The notes beneath the pieces were generated by a model. It was not told the DNA's origin. It saw only the letters and a list, made by a program, of their open reading frames with translations, and made no database searches. From Thuidium tamariscinum (taxonomy: Eukaryota > Streptophyta > Bryopsida > Hypnales > Thuidiaceae), in the NCBI GenBank assembly GCA_947034885.2, contig OX344755.2:2501-66500 (forward strand): a stretch of DNA of 64,000 nucleotides, written 5' to 3'. A program made the position numbers and the translations under genes. Shown here piece by piece: positions 36,311-47,140 of the stretch. Within the stretch, counting starts at the first letter, position 1; every line of letters starts with the position of its first letter.

Positions 36311-36666
36311 AAAGAAGATCCATTGCTTGGAAGGCACAATGGATTGACGCTTAGACACCCATAGGTAGTAGAATCATTAGGACCAGAGCTTGGTTGTGAT
36401 CGCTTAATTCCAAGGGTGGGAATGAAGCGCCCACAATGCCCAACCGGATCGATGAAGATTTGGGAATCAATGATGGAGAGGTCGGAGACCCCTTTGCCTT
36501 TCATTCGGATGAGGACTATTGTGTGAATGATGAAGATATACCTTCAATAGCCAAATATGTGGATGGAACTGGATATATGACTAGCTAGAGTCTTTTAGCA
36601 AACAAGGATGATAGTCATATACAAATAGGAGAGAAGAATGGGACAACCGTTATCAATGATGGAATC

Positions 36667-37623
36667 TTGCAAATAGATGAAGTCATTCCGATTTCTGAAT
36701 CTCCATCTACAACAATGGCAAAAGCGAGGGAGAATATTGAAGCCAATAACAACGGAGGATGTGGGATGAAGGTCCAAATACAAATGGACAACACAAGGGT
36801 TGATTCAATAGGGATATTGACGACCAAGGGAAATGGGGAACCAAATATCCCAAACCCTAAATCACATGAAGTCAAAGAGAATGTATATTCTACTTTGATG
36901 GAATCCGAAAGCCCAACGTTGCTCCGCAATGGCAAAAAGAAGAAGGAGCTCATGCGAGACCCCTTACTACCACCACGTAGTGCTCCTCCACGTGCACTTT
37001 TTAAGGCCACAAATACAACTATGGGTGGTTTAGGAACTTCGCATCTTGAAGAACAACATTTGAGCGGTTTGAAAGAAATGCGGTTTGACATCAGTCAAAG
37101 GAAAGCCCTCTCATCACATAGCAATGATGATAACGATGAGACATTGGCTTCACTGCTCCCTCGGCAACATGGCACTACAAAATTGTTGCATCCTATGCCA
37201 CAATCTTCAAATGCAAAGAAGATAACTTTGAATAGGGAGCCAGAAGCAAGACCACCAGTGGTGAAAGAATCCACTAAAGTCTATCGGAGAAGAATAATGG
37301 AGGCTTTTGTAATGTCCCCATCCAAAAAACAAAATGTAGGTAGAACTCCCCTTGATGCAAGTCTCCATATTTCAAAGAAGAAATTAAAGTCGGTTGCTTG
37401 CGTTGAAGAAGGCATTAGGAAGGCCCTATCAAGAGCAAGAAGGGACAAGAAGAAGGGCAGACCAACGAGATCATATAAAGAAGTACCAAAAGAAAGACAT
37501 GCAATTGTAGAATCTTCATCAGATGATGTGGAGGACACATCCAACAATGAAGATTTTGGATGGAAGAAAGTAGGTGAAAGTAGTGGGGCTGAGGTGAAAG
37601 GAGATAGTGATTACAATCCTTAG
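36667..37623 (+). CDS. Unidentified 318-codon frame inside LTR-like element A
   Basis: The frame is hydrophilic, with a Lys/Arg-rich C-terminal third (ALSRARRDKKKGRPTRSYKE) followed by an acidic Ser-rich tail (VESSSDDVEDTSNNEDFGWK). No CCHC knuckle, protease, reverse transcriptase or integrase motif is visible. Position behind the leader would suit a gag-like or accessory frame of the element, but the sequence does not prove it. A non-LTR element ORF1 remnant is an alternative, because basic GRPT-type linkers occur there. I see no membrane segment or signal peptide. Confidence 0.45.
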   Translation: MQIDEVIPISESPSTTMAKARENIEANNNGGCGMKVQIQMDNTRVDSIGILTTKGNGEPNIPNPKSHEVKENVYSTLMESESPTLLRNGKKKKELMRDPLLPPRSAPPRALFKATNTTMGGLGTSHLEEQHLSGLKEMRFDISQRKALSSHSNDDNDETLASLLPRQHGTTKLLHPMPQSSNAKKITLNREPEARPPVVKESTKVYRRRIMEAFVMSPSKKQNVGRTPLDASLHISKKKLKSVACVEEGIRKALSRARRDKKKGRPTRSYKEVPKERHAIVESSSDDVEDTSNNEDFGWKKVGESSGAEVKGDSDYNP

Positions 37624-37700
37624 AAGCAAAAAGGATGTAAGCTTAGGTGTTTAGACGTTCATGCCTCATGATGTGCATATCATATGGAATATTGACAATT

Positions 37701-39590
37701 TGGCATGTACTGAATTGCTTATGTGATGGCAATTGATGGTTGCACCCTTTCATTATAATACAAGTTTATATTTTCAAATTGACATGATTCTTTTTAGAAA
37801 TTCAATTGTCCTTCTTTAGGACCTCAATCAAATAATTAATCTATTTATTCTTTGAAGTATTTGTCATTTTGTCTACTTTGTCTATTCAAGGTGCACTCAA
37901 CCACTCACCATTCTTTCCTTGGCCACTCTAGAGAACGCTGAAATTTTTTGTCATGCAGAGATCAATCAATTTGCAAATTTTAAACTCATTTTTGCAACCA
38001 AAGAACTCAAAATAACCAATTTAAATTCATTAGGTTAGTTTCTTGAGCACAAAATAGGATACTTCTATTTTTACTTGCATCTTTAAAATAACTTCCTCTG
38101 TTGAAGACTGGAGACAATGGAGTAGTGGACTAGTGGAGACTGGAGAGTTGGAGAATGGCCTTCTGTGGCCTTCTCTAGTTCTCTCCCCCGTCCATCCACC
38201 CGTCCGCCCGTCTGCCGTCCTCTAGATGGCGCCTGCCGTCGTCGACGCATGCGTCCGTTGCGTCCGGGTTTTGGACGTGATTTTGCTCCAGACATGGCAA
38301 TTCATCAACCTTGCTCTCCCACGACCTCGCCATTGAAATCATCACGACTCTCCATCTAATCCATGATAATTCTCACGTCATTGGTAAATAAAAATCAACT
38401 TGGCTAAAAGAAAAACTAATGATAATATAGTCCTAAATTAATTGCGTAGTTTTCCTTTTATTCCTAATTTCTCAGTAATGGCAAAATACCACGAATTAAT
38501 CTAGTCTACCTAATGGATTAGTTTCCTCGGAAAGGAACCTATTCTAAAAAATCAATGGGAATTTAACTGTTAGTTTTTGTTATTGTTAGTTTCGTTCTTT
38601 TGGTTCTAAATTAATATTCGAATTTCAAGATGAAATTAATTATTTTGAATAGGAAATTATCATCAAATCTTTTCAAATCTAATTAATTTTTGAATTTGCG
38701 TTAATTTTTAAAAGAAATTGGTCGTCAATTTGTTTGTTTCTTGTTGGCTGATTAGGCCTAATAAAAGAAAACCAACAAAATCCAAACCTTTCGAGAATCT
38801 AATTAATGACTAACTACCAAAGAATGTAGAACATTCCTAAAGAACGAGAATAATCCTAATAGTAATATTCTAATGAAATTAGTTGTTTATTCTCAAGGGT
38901 CAACCCCTAAGAATAAAGAATCAATTCTATAGTGTTATTCTCTCAGAAATTAGTTTTTTATTATGTATTCCTTCTTGTTGTAGGATTCCGTGACCTTAAT
39001 CTCTCCTACTCCATTACACTCTTCTCATTGTTGTTTTGGAGAGTTTTGCAATGTTTTAGGAAAGGATTTGGCTATGGCAGAAGTTTTGAGAGAGATGGTG
39101 GAGACTTATTGGACTTGCCAAAAATTAGATTTTTTTAGGAAAATCAAAAAAGGGAGGGGGGTTGTGGCTTCCACTGCCAACCCAAGATTTTGATAAAAAA
39201 ATCAAGTTTTTGTAATCCAATTGTGCAAAGAGGTGACCTTAGTTCAGTTGGCCTCGCAGCCTTTGGCTCACAACCTCTAGTTCACAGCCCCGTCTCGCAG
39301 CCTCAGGCTCACAGCCTTCAGTTCCAGCCCCGGACACGTGGCCCGGCCCTGCCCAGTCAGTGGCTCCAGCCAATTCGGTACACTAATACTAGTTTCAATA
39401 TAACTCAATACAGGCTTTGTTAAGCCAGGTCGGTTGCTTTGGCCCTTTTTTTTCCTTTAAAAACCAAATTTGGTTTTTTTTGGGATAATTGGTTAATTTT
39501 CACCCCATGAAAAGAGTAATCGTAACAATATTCCAAATTATTGAGTCACCACGAAAATTATCTTTTTTGTTGGAAGGGGCTTTGAAGATA
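37701..39590. other. Non-coding stretch between LTR-like copies A and B
   Basis: No gene seen. A GC-rich island at 38150-38300 (CGTCCGCCCGTCTGCCGTCC) and a short-repeat patch at 39245-39330 (CTCGCAGCC / CTCACAGCC variants) interrupt AT-rich DNA. Part may belong to the internal regions of either fossil element. Confidence 0.45.
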
Positions 39591-41991
39591 AGTTTGTTGA
39601 GGTTCAAAGCTTCGCCGTACAGGTGTCAATTAGTATTTTGAGAATTTTATTTGTAAAAGGAGGTGCACATGACAGTGTTTAACCGAACTTTCACTTTAAT
39701 TTCTTAAAGTTTCTTAGTATTTCGAGATTTTGCAACCAAAAGAGGTACACATGACAATGTTTAAACCGAACTTTGGCACTCAAGTTTGAAATTTCCACGA
39801 GATAATCACGAAGAGAGGATTTGAGGCTTTGCCTCTAGTATAGATGTAAAAAATATGTATCGGTTGAAGGGGCCCTAAGCCTTCAAAAACTCAAAACTAA
39901 ACACAAAACAAAGCTTGGCCAAACCTTTGGTCCAAGTGGTGCCCCGACCGTGTCAATAGCACAAAATAGTAGAAGAACAACGTGTCGGTGGACTAAGAGA
40001 AAGAGTACTGACAACCTTGAGGGGGCCCTTATATACCTGTAGCCGGGCCCCTCTCAGTAATTGCCAGTGAAAACACTTTGTTACTTTCTACCCTAAACTA
40101 CCTTAATGTAATTCCAAAATAATACTTGTTTAATGATAAAAATTTCTAAAAACATCCCCATTTGGCTAATGAAATCTTGGACAAATCAAATCCAAGATCT
40201 TAACCCAAGATATTTTGGAATTAATCCTAATTTACGTAGATATTTTGCAAATTAACCAAAAGTCATTTTGAAAATTGTCTTTCTTTAGCCCAAAGATGGC
40301 TTTTTACGCAAGAAAGAGATCTTGATCAAATCCAATCTTTGATTTTCCAAGAGATATTTCCAAAATCACTTTTAACTAACCGCAATTAATAATTTAAAAG
40401 TCAAACTAAGAGCTGACCTTCTCTATCTTTTAGGGAACAACTCAAAACAGAAAACCGTCTGCGCCATTGTCTTCAGAAGACTCCAATTAGTCTAGAGGAT
40501 CCCTTACCCCTCACTCCTAGGCCATTTGTACACCCGAATTGGAATTACGGTAACTCCAATTAAAAGTCAAAAATTTAACTTTTAGGATTTGCGCATTTTG
40601 ATGAATCTATTAGGCCAAGGTTGTTAGGAAAGTCTGTGAGAGCAAGGAATGACTCTTTATTTGCGACAATTGGACATCATTCGCTCCTGATACACCGGTC
40701 AACCCGCCGCCAAATTGTAAATTCCATTGAAATTCAATGTCGATGCCGGTTCTGGTAGTTGGACATGTTGGAATGTCTTAAACTTGACTGGGCACTTATT
40801 AAGCACACAAAAACCTATCCTAATTTTTAGTGAGATTTTACCGCATCATATGTAATTTCTAGGAATTTACGAACATTTCTATGTGTAGTTGACTTCCCAT
40901 GGAGTCAACGTGGAATTTCGAAAAAATCCGAAATAATTTGGGTAACATCTAGGGCATTCCTAGATTCTTATTGTAAATTCCATGCAACCTTATACTATTC
41001 TATTTTTAGTAATTTGGAATTACTTTACCCGATTGGATAATTTAATTCCTGATACCCGGGAATCTTGGACAATTGTTTAATTCTTGTTTGCTCTTGGCAT
41101 GCTCCTATCCTTGGAACACCTTTCTGTAGTCTCCAATCTCCAATCCTCCATCTTTTATTTTGTCAAACTCCAATTCTCTAAGTCATTTGTAATTGTTTCA
41201 CTTTTAAATTCAATTTATTCCAAAATTGAATTTAGACCTTGGTAAATCTTCTAGGCTCGTAGTAGACTCTTTTGGCTTAATCAATATGTCATGTGCATCC
41301 TCAACACATTCATGTTGCACAGATAGACATTAGGATTGGCTAACTCTCATTCCTCATTTCTCTCGGAGCTACTAAATCTTCATTCAAACGTACTTCTGAG
41401 ACTTAGAATGATAGAAATTCCTAGAATTAGAAATTTTCCACCTTCTAAGCTAGTTTTTCACCTTTTTGGTAGAGACTGCCACCAAAACTCCTTCAATACT
41501 CTTTTTTATGTCTTTTTCTTGTATTTTTAGCTAGATTTCGCAATTTAATTGCGAAAAATGGACCTAGATCAGGGTTGTTCTGCCGGACATTGCGACATTG
41601 CGACAGACAAACGTCACGCAACCTCTAGTAGGGCCCTCGTGACGTCTCAAAGACTAAAAATCAAGTTGACTTAAAAATAAATCATTAGAAATTAAAATTT
41701 TTGACATATTTAAGTTGGGTTTCAATTAAGTGTTTCAATTTTATGAATACATATTACATTCTTCATTTAGGTTCATAGTAATAGTAAGATTTTCATTTTT
41801 TTGAGCTGCTGAAAATGGACTTTCGTGACGAGGTGTGACACCCTTCGTAACAAGTTGTCATTGTCACACACGACGTTGGACGTCCTACACGACACCCAAA
41901 CCCAAAAATATGTCCGACAAGACAACCCTGACCTAGAGTTCTAAGTGCCATCTTGAAGGCTCACAGTTTGCTGCTCAAGCAATTGTGTGCA
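39590..41991 (-). mobile_element. Fossil LTR-like terminal block, copy B (inverted relative to A)
   Basis: Read on the minus strand it parallels copy A: TGCACAC start (41991), the GTGAGCC..TCTAGAG segment, the block with GCGGTAAAATC (near 40850), a TATA-like TATATAAGGG (about 40035) and a GGCGAAGCTTTGAA-like segment (about 39605). It is clearly diverged from A and C, so old. A 361-bp hAT-like MITE has inserted into it at 41570. A and B face each other, so they are two separate insertions or a rearranged pair. Confidence 0.5.
41570..41930. mobile_element. hAT-type MITE nested in LTR-like copy B
   Basis: The ends CAGGGTTGTTCTGCCGGACA and, in reverse, CAGGGTTGTCTTGTCGGACA differ at only four positions including one just inside. 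The 8-bp duplication is ACCTAGAT (41562-41569) and ACCTAGAG (41931-41938). The interior repeats GTGACGTCTC/GTCGTGT-like motifs and has no coding capacity. The homologous place in copy A (about 32188, reversed) has a single TCTAGAG and no insertion, which confirms the boundaries. Confidence 0.85.
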
Positions 41992-42031
41992 ACCTTTTCC
42001 AAAAGCCAAAATTTGGGCTTTCTGAGAGCGC

Positions 42032-44277
42032 ATGTACCATAAGATATCATTCGAATTCCGGTACCACATGAAATTAGATGTTCATCGACAAGTGCATCGA
42101 GATGCTCAAGGGAAGAGGGTAGTTATCATTGATGGAATCAATGTGTGTATGGCAGCATGGAGGCATATCTCGGGGGTTTCAGAAAGCACATTTCATCGTT
42201 TTCAAGGATATGCTAACAAAGGCAAGCAAGCTCAATCACACGATAATTTGGGCATGCTAAAGACTCGAAATCATACATTGCAAGCTACAACTACACTTAA
42301 ATCCATGCTAGAGAAGTCTACTCACCTCATGCATCATCGCACACACACTTTACCTTCTGGAGAGAAGGTGGTGTCTATGGTCTTGCCAGCCAATTTCACG
42401 TGGAAAGAAACTATCCCACAAGTTAATGGAGCGAATGCTGTTTTGGGGTTAAAGGAAGTGTCGGCTTCGAATATTAGTAAGATTAGGAAGTTGAATTTCC
42501 CTCAATACAATACAAAGAAGCCCGGGGATAATTTTGCACGTTGCGCTAAATGTGATAGATTGCAGACTGTGAAAATAGGAGCTTGTACTAGCTTGCAATG
42601 CAAATGGATGCATCTCTTGGAGAAGCATTTGGCTACAGCTCGTGCACATCGTGACTAGTATTATGCTAATCGGTATAGATCAAGTGCCTATCCTCATGAA
42701 TGTTTGACAATCATACATGACAAAATGGATCATGCAAAGACGGCCTCTCCAGTCTTCTCGCATAAGAACAAGCAACTTGACGGGCTTATGAAGCTTTCTA
42801 TTTCTGTGACAAGTATGATTGCACATGGACACGGTGATGTGCGTTATGCACATTATAGTCTTGATATCTTTCTTCATGATTCAAACTATACAGTGGAATC
42901 CTTTGCAAAACTTCTACGGGACCTAGAACTTCCTTTGAAGTACTCGTCACAAGAATTGTTTGTTGGATCTGGCAATGCTCCTCTTCTTCACGCAGTTCTT
43001 CAAGGATCAGACATTTGCAAATCTTCACTTCGGCCAGCGCTTGAAGTTCCGGTTGTTGGAACTTCCCTCCCTCTAGTTCTAAATGTCAAATGGACAATGC
43101 AATGGGAGACAACAAGAACATATTTGTATTTGCATTTTGGTCCCTTCTTGTTGCGAAGAAAATTTTCCAGGAAGTTTATGTGAGTTTCATGTTGGTTGGT
43201 CACACTCATGATGACATTGACACTTTGTTTGGGAGGTAGAGTATACTGTTGAAGAAGGAAAATTTTCCTACTATTCCATCCCTCATAAAGTCATTCATGG
43301 ATGTGGATTCTCTGCCCACAATTCCTCATCTCATTGAAGAGGTGCCCGATTTTAAAGCCTTTATTGAAGACTCTTTGTGTGGAGGGGATGATGTCCTTGT
43401 TGGACATACAAAGGCTCAACAATTCAAGTTCTATCTCAATGTTCTAGGCATTCCAATTATGAAATACAAGTTCTATTACACAGACAATGATTGGCTCCCG
43501 GAAGAAGGGATCAAATTGTGGCATGAGGATTCTGAAGGGCGGAGTCTATGGCCTCGAGGAGAGCCAAATCTTGTTGTACACCTTCCAATGAGGAGCTTGG
43601 ATGACATTTACAAGGGTTTATCAGGGTTCATTAAGTATTGGGAGACATTATGCAATGAAGACAAAAGTGGAGAATATAGAGGACGCTTTGAGCATTTGGT
43701 GTTCTATTGGCGAGCAGTGAATGCAACCTTGAAGGAGCCAATTGAACCATCTACAACATTAACGAATGGTTTTTGGCCTACTACTCGAGTAGAAACTATA
43801 GAAGAAGACGAACTTGATGATGATGGTGAAGTTCGTGAGGAGTTTGCCGAGGATGATGTTTTCGTGGGAAACCTTCGTAATCGCCCATTGCCATCTTTTC
43901 GTATAGCACATGATCTTTACGAAGGATATTTTGTTGCTATTCGACCAGCTGATGGAGATCTGAAGCCAGTATGGATTGTAAGGGCTTTGTTTGATCCTTT
44001 TGCTAATGCTGATCACCCTAATTGTGTATTGATTCAATACTTTCGACCTACATCTCGAGAGAGAAATGTTCAAGATTTCTATCATGGATGGGACTCTACA
44101 AAAGGACTACGTTGGAAAGTAGATGAGACCCAAAATCTTGTTTGGGAAAACACTAATTCTCTTGTGACAGTTTGGAAGTCTAGGGTAAAAAAAGACACAA
44201 TAGAATGTGTCCTTAAGATCCCATCCAATCAAGTTGAAGTCATCAATGGTAGTTTGACTTCATACAATTCAGATTGA
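42032..44277 (+). pseudogene. DUF7869-type gene, copy 2, 5'-truncated and disabled
   Basis: Homology to 13403-16258 starts at DVHRQVHRDAQGK (about residue 204 of copy 1), so the first third is missing. The first frame (42032-42658) runs through GDNFARCAKCDRLQ to HLATARAHRD and ends in TAG where copy 1 has Gln (HRQYYYGN). The next (42704-43183) has CLTIIHDKMDHAKTASPVFS and HGHGDVRYAHYSLDIF. It is shifted by one frame near 43090, just before the MDNAMGDNKN catalytic block, which reads on in another frame to GHTHDDIDTLFGR and a TAG. The C-terminal 342 codons (43249-44277) are open. The stop after LFGR is at the same codon as in copy 1. Confidence 0.8.
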
Positions 44278-44895
44278 GTTTCTACAAGATACTATAGAAA
44301 TACTACATAGGATATGAAGCTACTTTTGATAGTTTCTATTTGATGTTTGATTGCTTGATTTTGCTTTAGGATTAACTATTTGAATAACTATAGGATTCAT
44401 AGAATTTGGTGTGTTATAATATAGATGGTATTGTATTGATTGGAGTGTTAAGATTTTATTTTATAGGTTTGTATTGAAATTAGTGTTTTATATTGTATAA
44501 AGTACCTTGCACAGCAAATGTACTTACACTTGGTATTTAATATATTTTCTATTGCATTACACGTTTACTTCTATACTGTATATTGTGAAATATGTCCTTT
44601 TTTATTATTTTACAATTCTTTTTTTTCAAATTCATAACAATTTGAAAGAAAATTGCCTCTCAATCAACGCTTCATTTCATGACTTAATATTTAATGAAGG
44701 ACACAATGTGCACTTAATATATAAAAAATAGTCATTATCAACATCATCTCTATTTATAGAATACCCTTTCTAAATATGCAATCCATGAATAAACTCATTC
44801 AATATACCAAAAAGTACTGAAATTTGTGTGAGTGTAAGCTGCACTACTCCAAACTGTAGCTCATTATCAAGATAGCGCCCACGGCTTAATAAGAT
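44278..44895. other. 3' flank of DUF7869 copy 2
   Basis: AT-rich, no gene seen. The 14-base motif cluster found downstream of copy 1 (16734-16835) is not evident here. Confidence 0.5.
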
Positions 44896-44967
44896 GGAAG
44901 TCAACGGGAATCGAACCCGGACCTCCAATCTCACAATCAACTATTAGTTTCAAAAATATTGACTTCT
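44896..44967 (-). pseudogene. tRNA-like relic, 72 nt
   Basis: On the minus strand the 3' half is tRNA-like: a T-arm with B-box text GGTTCGATTCC, a paired stem CGGG/CCCG, and an acceptor 3' strand GACTTCC. Its partner at the 5' end is AGAAGTC, six of seven paired, at the right distance for a tRNA. The D-arm and A-box are not recognisable and the anticodon stem does not pair well. It may be a decayed tRNA or the head of a tRNA-derived SINE. Confidence 0.4.
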
Positions 44968-45600
44968 CGCAATATATCCTAATTCAATGGGGTGATCAAC
45001 AATCCAAGAAATACATATATTAATAAGTATAGATTGCTATTTAATTATGAGCTATAAGTTCATATCATATATTCTAAATCTTCAAGAAGAATTGGTAAGG
45101 ATAGAACTTGCTACCTATACTAACATGACTTCAAATGTACAACTAGCCTAAACAGATTCTTCATTCACGTTGGGCAATAGTGACGCAAGTTGCTCTTCTT
45201 TAGCTTGGAACAATCTTTCCAATTAAAAGTACAATTTCCTCCTAAAGAATGAAGATTTTTTCAACTTCAATTAAATGAATTTGTATTTAATTTTCTCTGC
45301 TTCAAAATGGGCAACATTATTTTGGGAGGTTCCAAATCTCCCAAATTAATGAATATGATGTTCTTTCTACCACAATAATTAGGAGCTGCTATACCATTTT
45401 TCCTTTTGTTATTTTGGAGGTGCACTTGATGTTTGATGTCTGTTGCTGAGCTTGACATCTAACATTCAATTTGTGGCTAATCTTTGCAATGTGCAGATGT
45501 GCCACTTTGATGTATCACAATCCTTTTTAAATGCTACTACCACATATTGTGAGGAGTTGACCTCACACCATATTCCATTGTCCTCCAATAATTCCTCTTA
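44968..45600. other. Intergenic AT-rich DNA
   Basis: No supported feature. Confidence 0.45.
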
Positions 45601-45609
45601 TATCTTTGT

Positions 45610-46560
45610 AGACCTTATTCGAATACAAGCTTGAGAGAAATTGATTTTATCTAGTTTATGTGAATCTCCAACATCACCAATAGGTACGTCCAACTTCCTC
45701 TTTGAACTTCCAAAGACTTTTTCTCCTTCCAAATGTGGAACTCAACTTTCCAAACCATGTGCTTCTAGCAATGTATTCAATGCTTCTGCAATTTTCTTTG
45801 GACATTCACTTCGTCTTGTAGCTCTCAACTTCAATTCTCCCTTTGATGGGCCTGATCTTGATGAATAGCCTTTAAGGTGTGCATGATAATTTTTCATTTG
45901 CATCCATGACTGAATACTATCATCACATGTGGCGTCAAACAAATTGTTTCCCTGCTTTCTGGACATTTGTAGCCATTTGTTGTGAACTGTTTCAGATAAA
46001 TTACAGAAAGGCATGATTGCCATCTCTTCCAAATTTAAGCCCTTCAAAACCAAGCAGAATATCATAAATAACGATTAGAACATATGAATTTCATATATCA
46101 AAACAAGAAGGTTTTTATAAATTACAATAAAAAAACGTTTTACCTTTCCAAGGGGATTCAATACTTCAATGATTTAATACTAAAATGTAAATCAATCAAT
46201 TTCATTTTTCACAATCAATCTCTATGACTATTATCTAACTTCAAGGATTTATAAAGAAATTTTTTAGTTAGAAATGAGTCTCCAAACTCATTGAAAACTA
46301 AAAGGTTCAAGAAATAGGAGTACCCGGAGAGAGCACTTGAGAAATACTATAGAATGACTATAGTATAACACTATCTTGACTTGGTCAATTGTACCAAACG
46401 ACTTCACAAAACCTCACAGGTTAATGGGTGCCGATTTAGGATCAACTCACCTTCTTCATGGATTGTGTGGAAGCGCTTTGTTCCATTGTTGATGCATGCC
46501 TTGTCCTTGCTTTTCACTTCTAGTCCTTTATTACACACACGTATACACATTATTAGTTAC
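45610..46560 (-). pseudogene. Multi-exon fragment of the SWIM-zinc-finger repeat family (upstream part)
   Basis: The minus-strand frame at 46065-45742 reads GLNLEEMAIMPFCNLSETVH, NKWLQMSRKQGNNLFDATCD, DSIQSWMQMKNYHAHLKGYS and GPSKGELKLRATRRSECPKK. The block with NLSETVHNKW is, as I remember it, a conserved part of the same repeated family whose middle and C-terminus lie at 17.2 and 19.6 kb. Upstream on this strand a segment reading NNGTKRFHTIHEE ends at a strong donor (AAG|GTGAGT, about 46452), and another exon-like segment ends AAG|GTAAAACG at about 46140. The C-terminal SWIM part is absent here. I judge it a broken copy. Confidence 0.45.
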
Positions 46561-47140
46561 AAAGATCAAAGGAAGGTGAGGGGACACCATCATTTGTGCA
46601 ACCACATGGTTTGCTACTCCCCTCCCCTTCCACAATGTCAAAAAACTCATATGTATGTCCAGTTCGTCGTTTATGTAACATTTTTGATATGGATTTGTTG
46701 ACAAATTTGGAGAATTTTGACCAAAAACTTTGGACATCTAGACATGAATAACAAGCCTCGAACAATAGCCACATGTACCATTTCAAGTACTTCTTATCAT
46801 TTGTCAACGTGTAAATCCACTAAAATAGAGGAAACCAAGCTAGGGCATGTATCATCTTCCTCTACCTCTAGGCCTCCATGGAAAAATGCCACATGAAATA
46901 TGATAAAATGGCACATGGAATACGAAAAAGTGGCACATGGAACACGGCAAAATGACATGTAGAATAACGCCATTTTAACGAAATTGCCCATAATATCCTT
47001 ACTATAGTCACTAATCTTAACTACTGTGATTTTCAATTGGAAGATAGTAATTACTTTAATTCTCATTTCCTATGTTTGAAAGTATGCTTTGAACTCCAGC
47101 TACGGTAATGGATTAGCTGCTAGATGCCTTCCTAGCAAAT
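46561..47140. other. Intergenic DNA
   Basis: No gene seen. Local GGCACATGGAATACG-like short repeats occur at 46880-46970. Confidence 0.45.

Larger units (their letters stand above)
32139..37700 (+). mobile_element. Fossil LTR-retrotransposon-like element, copy A
   Basis: The long terminal block begins at TGCACAC (32139) and runs to roughly 34.7 kb. It contains a TATA box and start region (GAGTATAAAAGGGG, 34058), then three ~94-bp repeats each holding GCGAAGCTTTG-like text (34390-34660). A GC-rich leader (34740-35100), a degenerate minisatellite (35180-36310) and one long frame (36667-37623) follow. Two further copies of the family lie at 39.6-42.0 kb (inverted) and 60.2-64.0 kb (inverted). 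The leader block at 36310-36420 matches 60235-60360 in reverse. No reverse transcriptase or integrase is visible, so this looks like a large non-autonomous element. The copies are clearly diverged from each other, hence old. The right boundary is uncertain. Confidence 0.55.
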
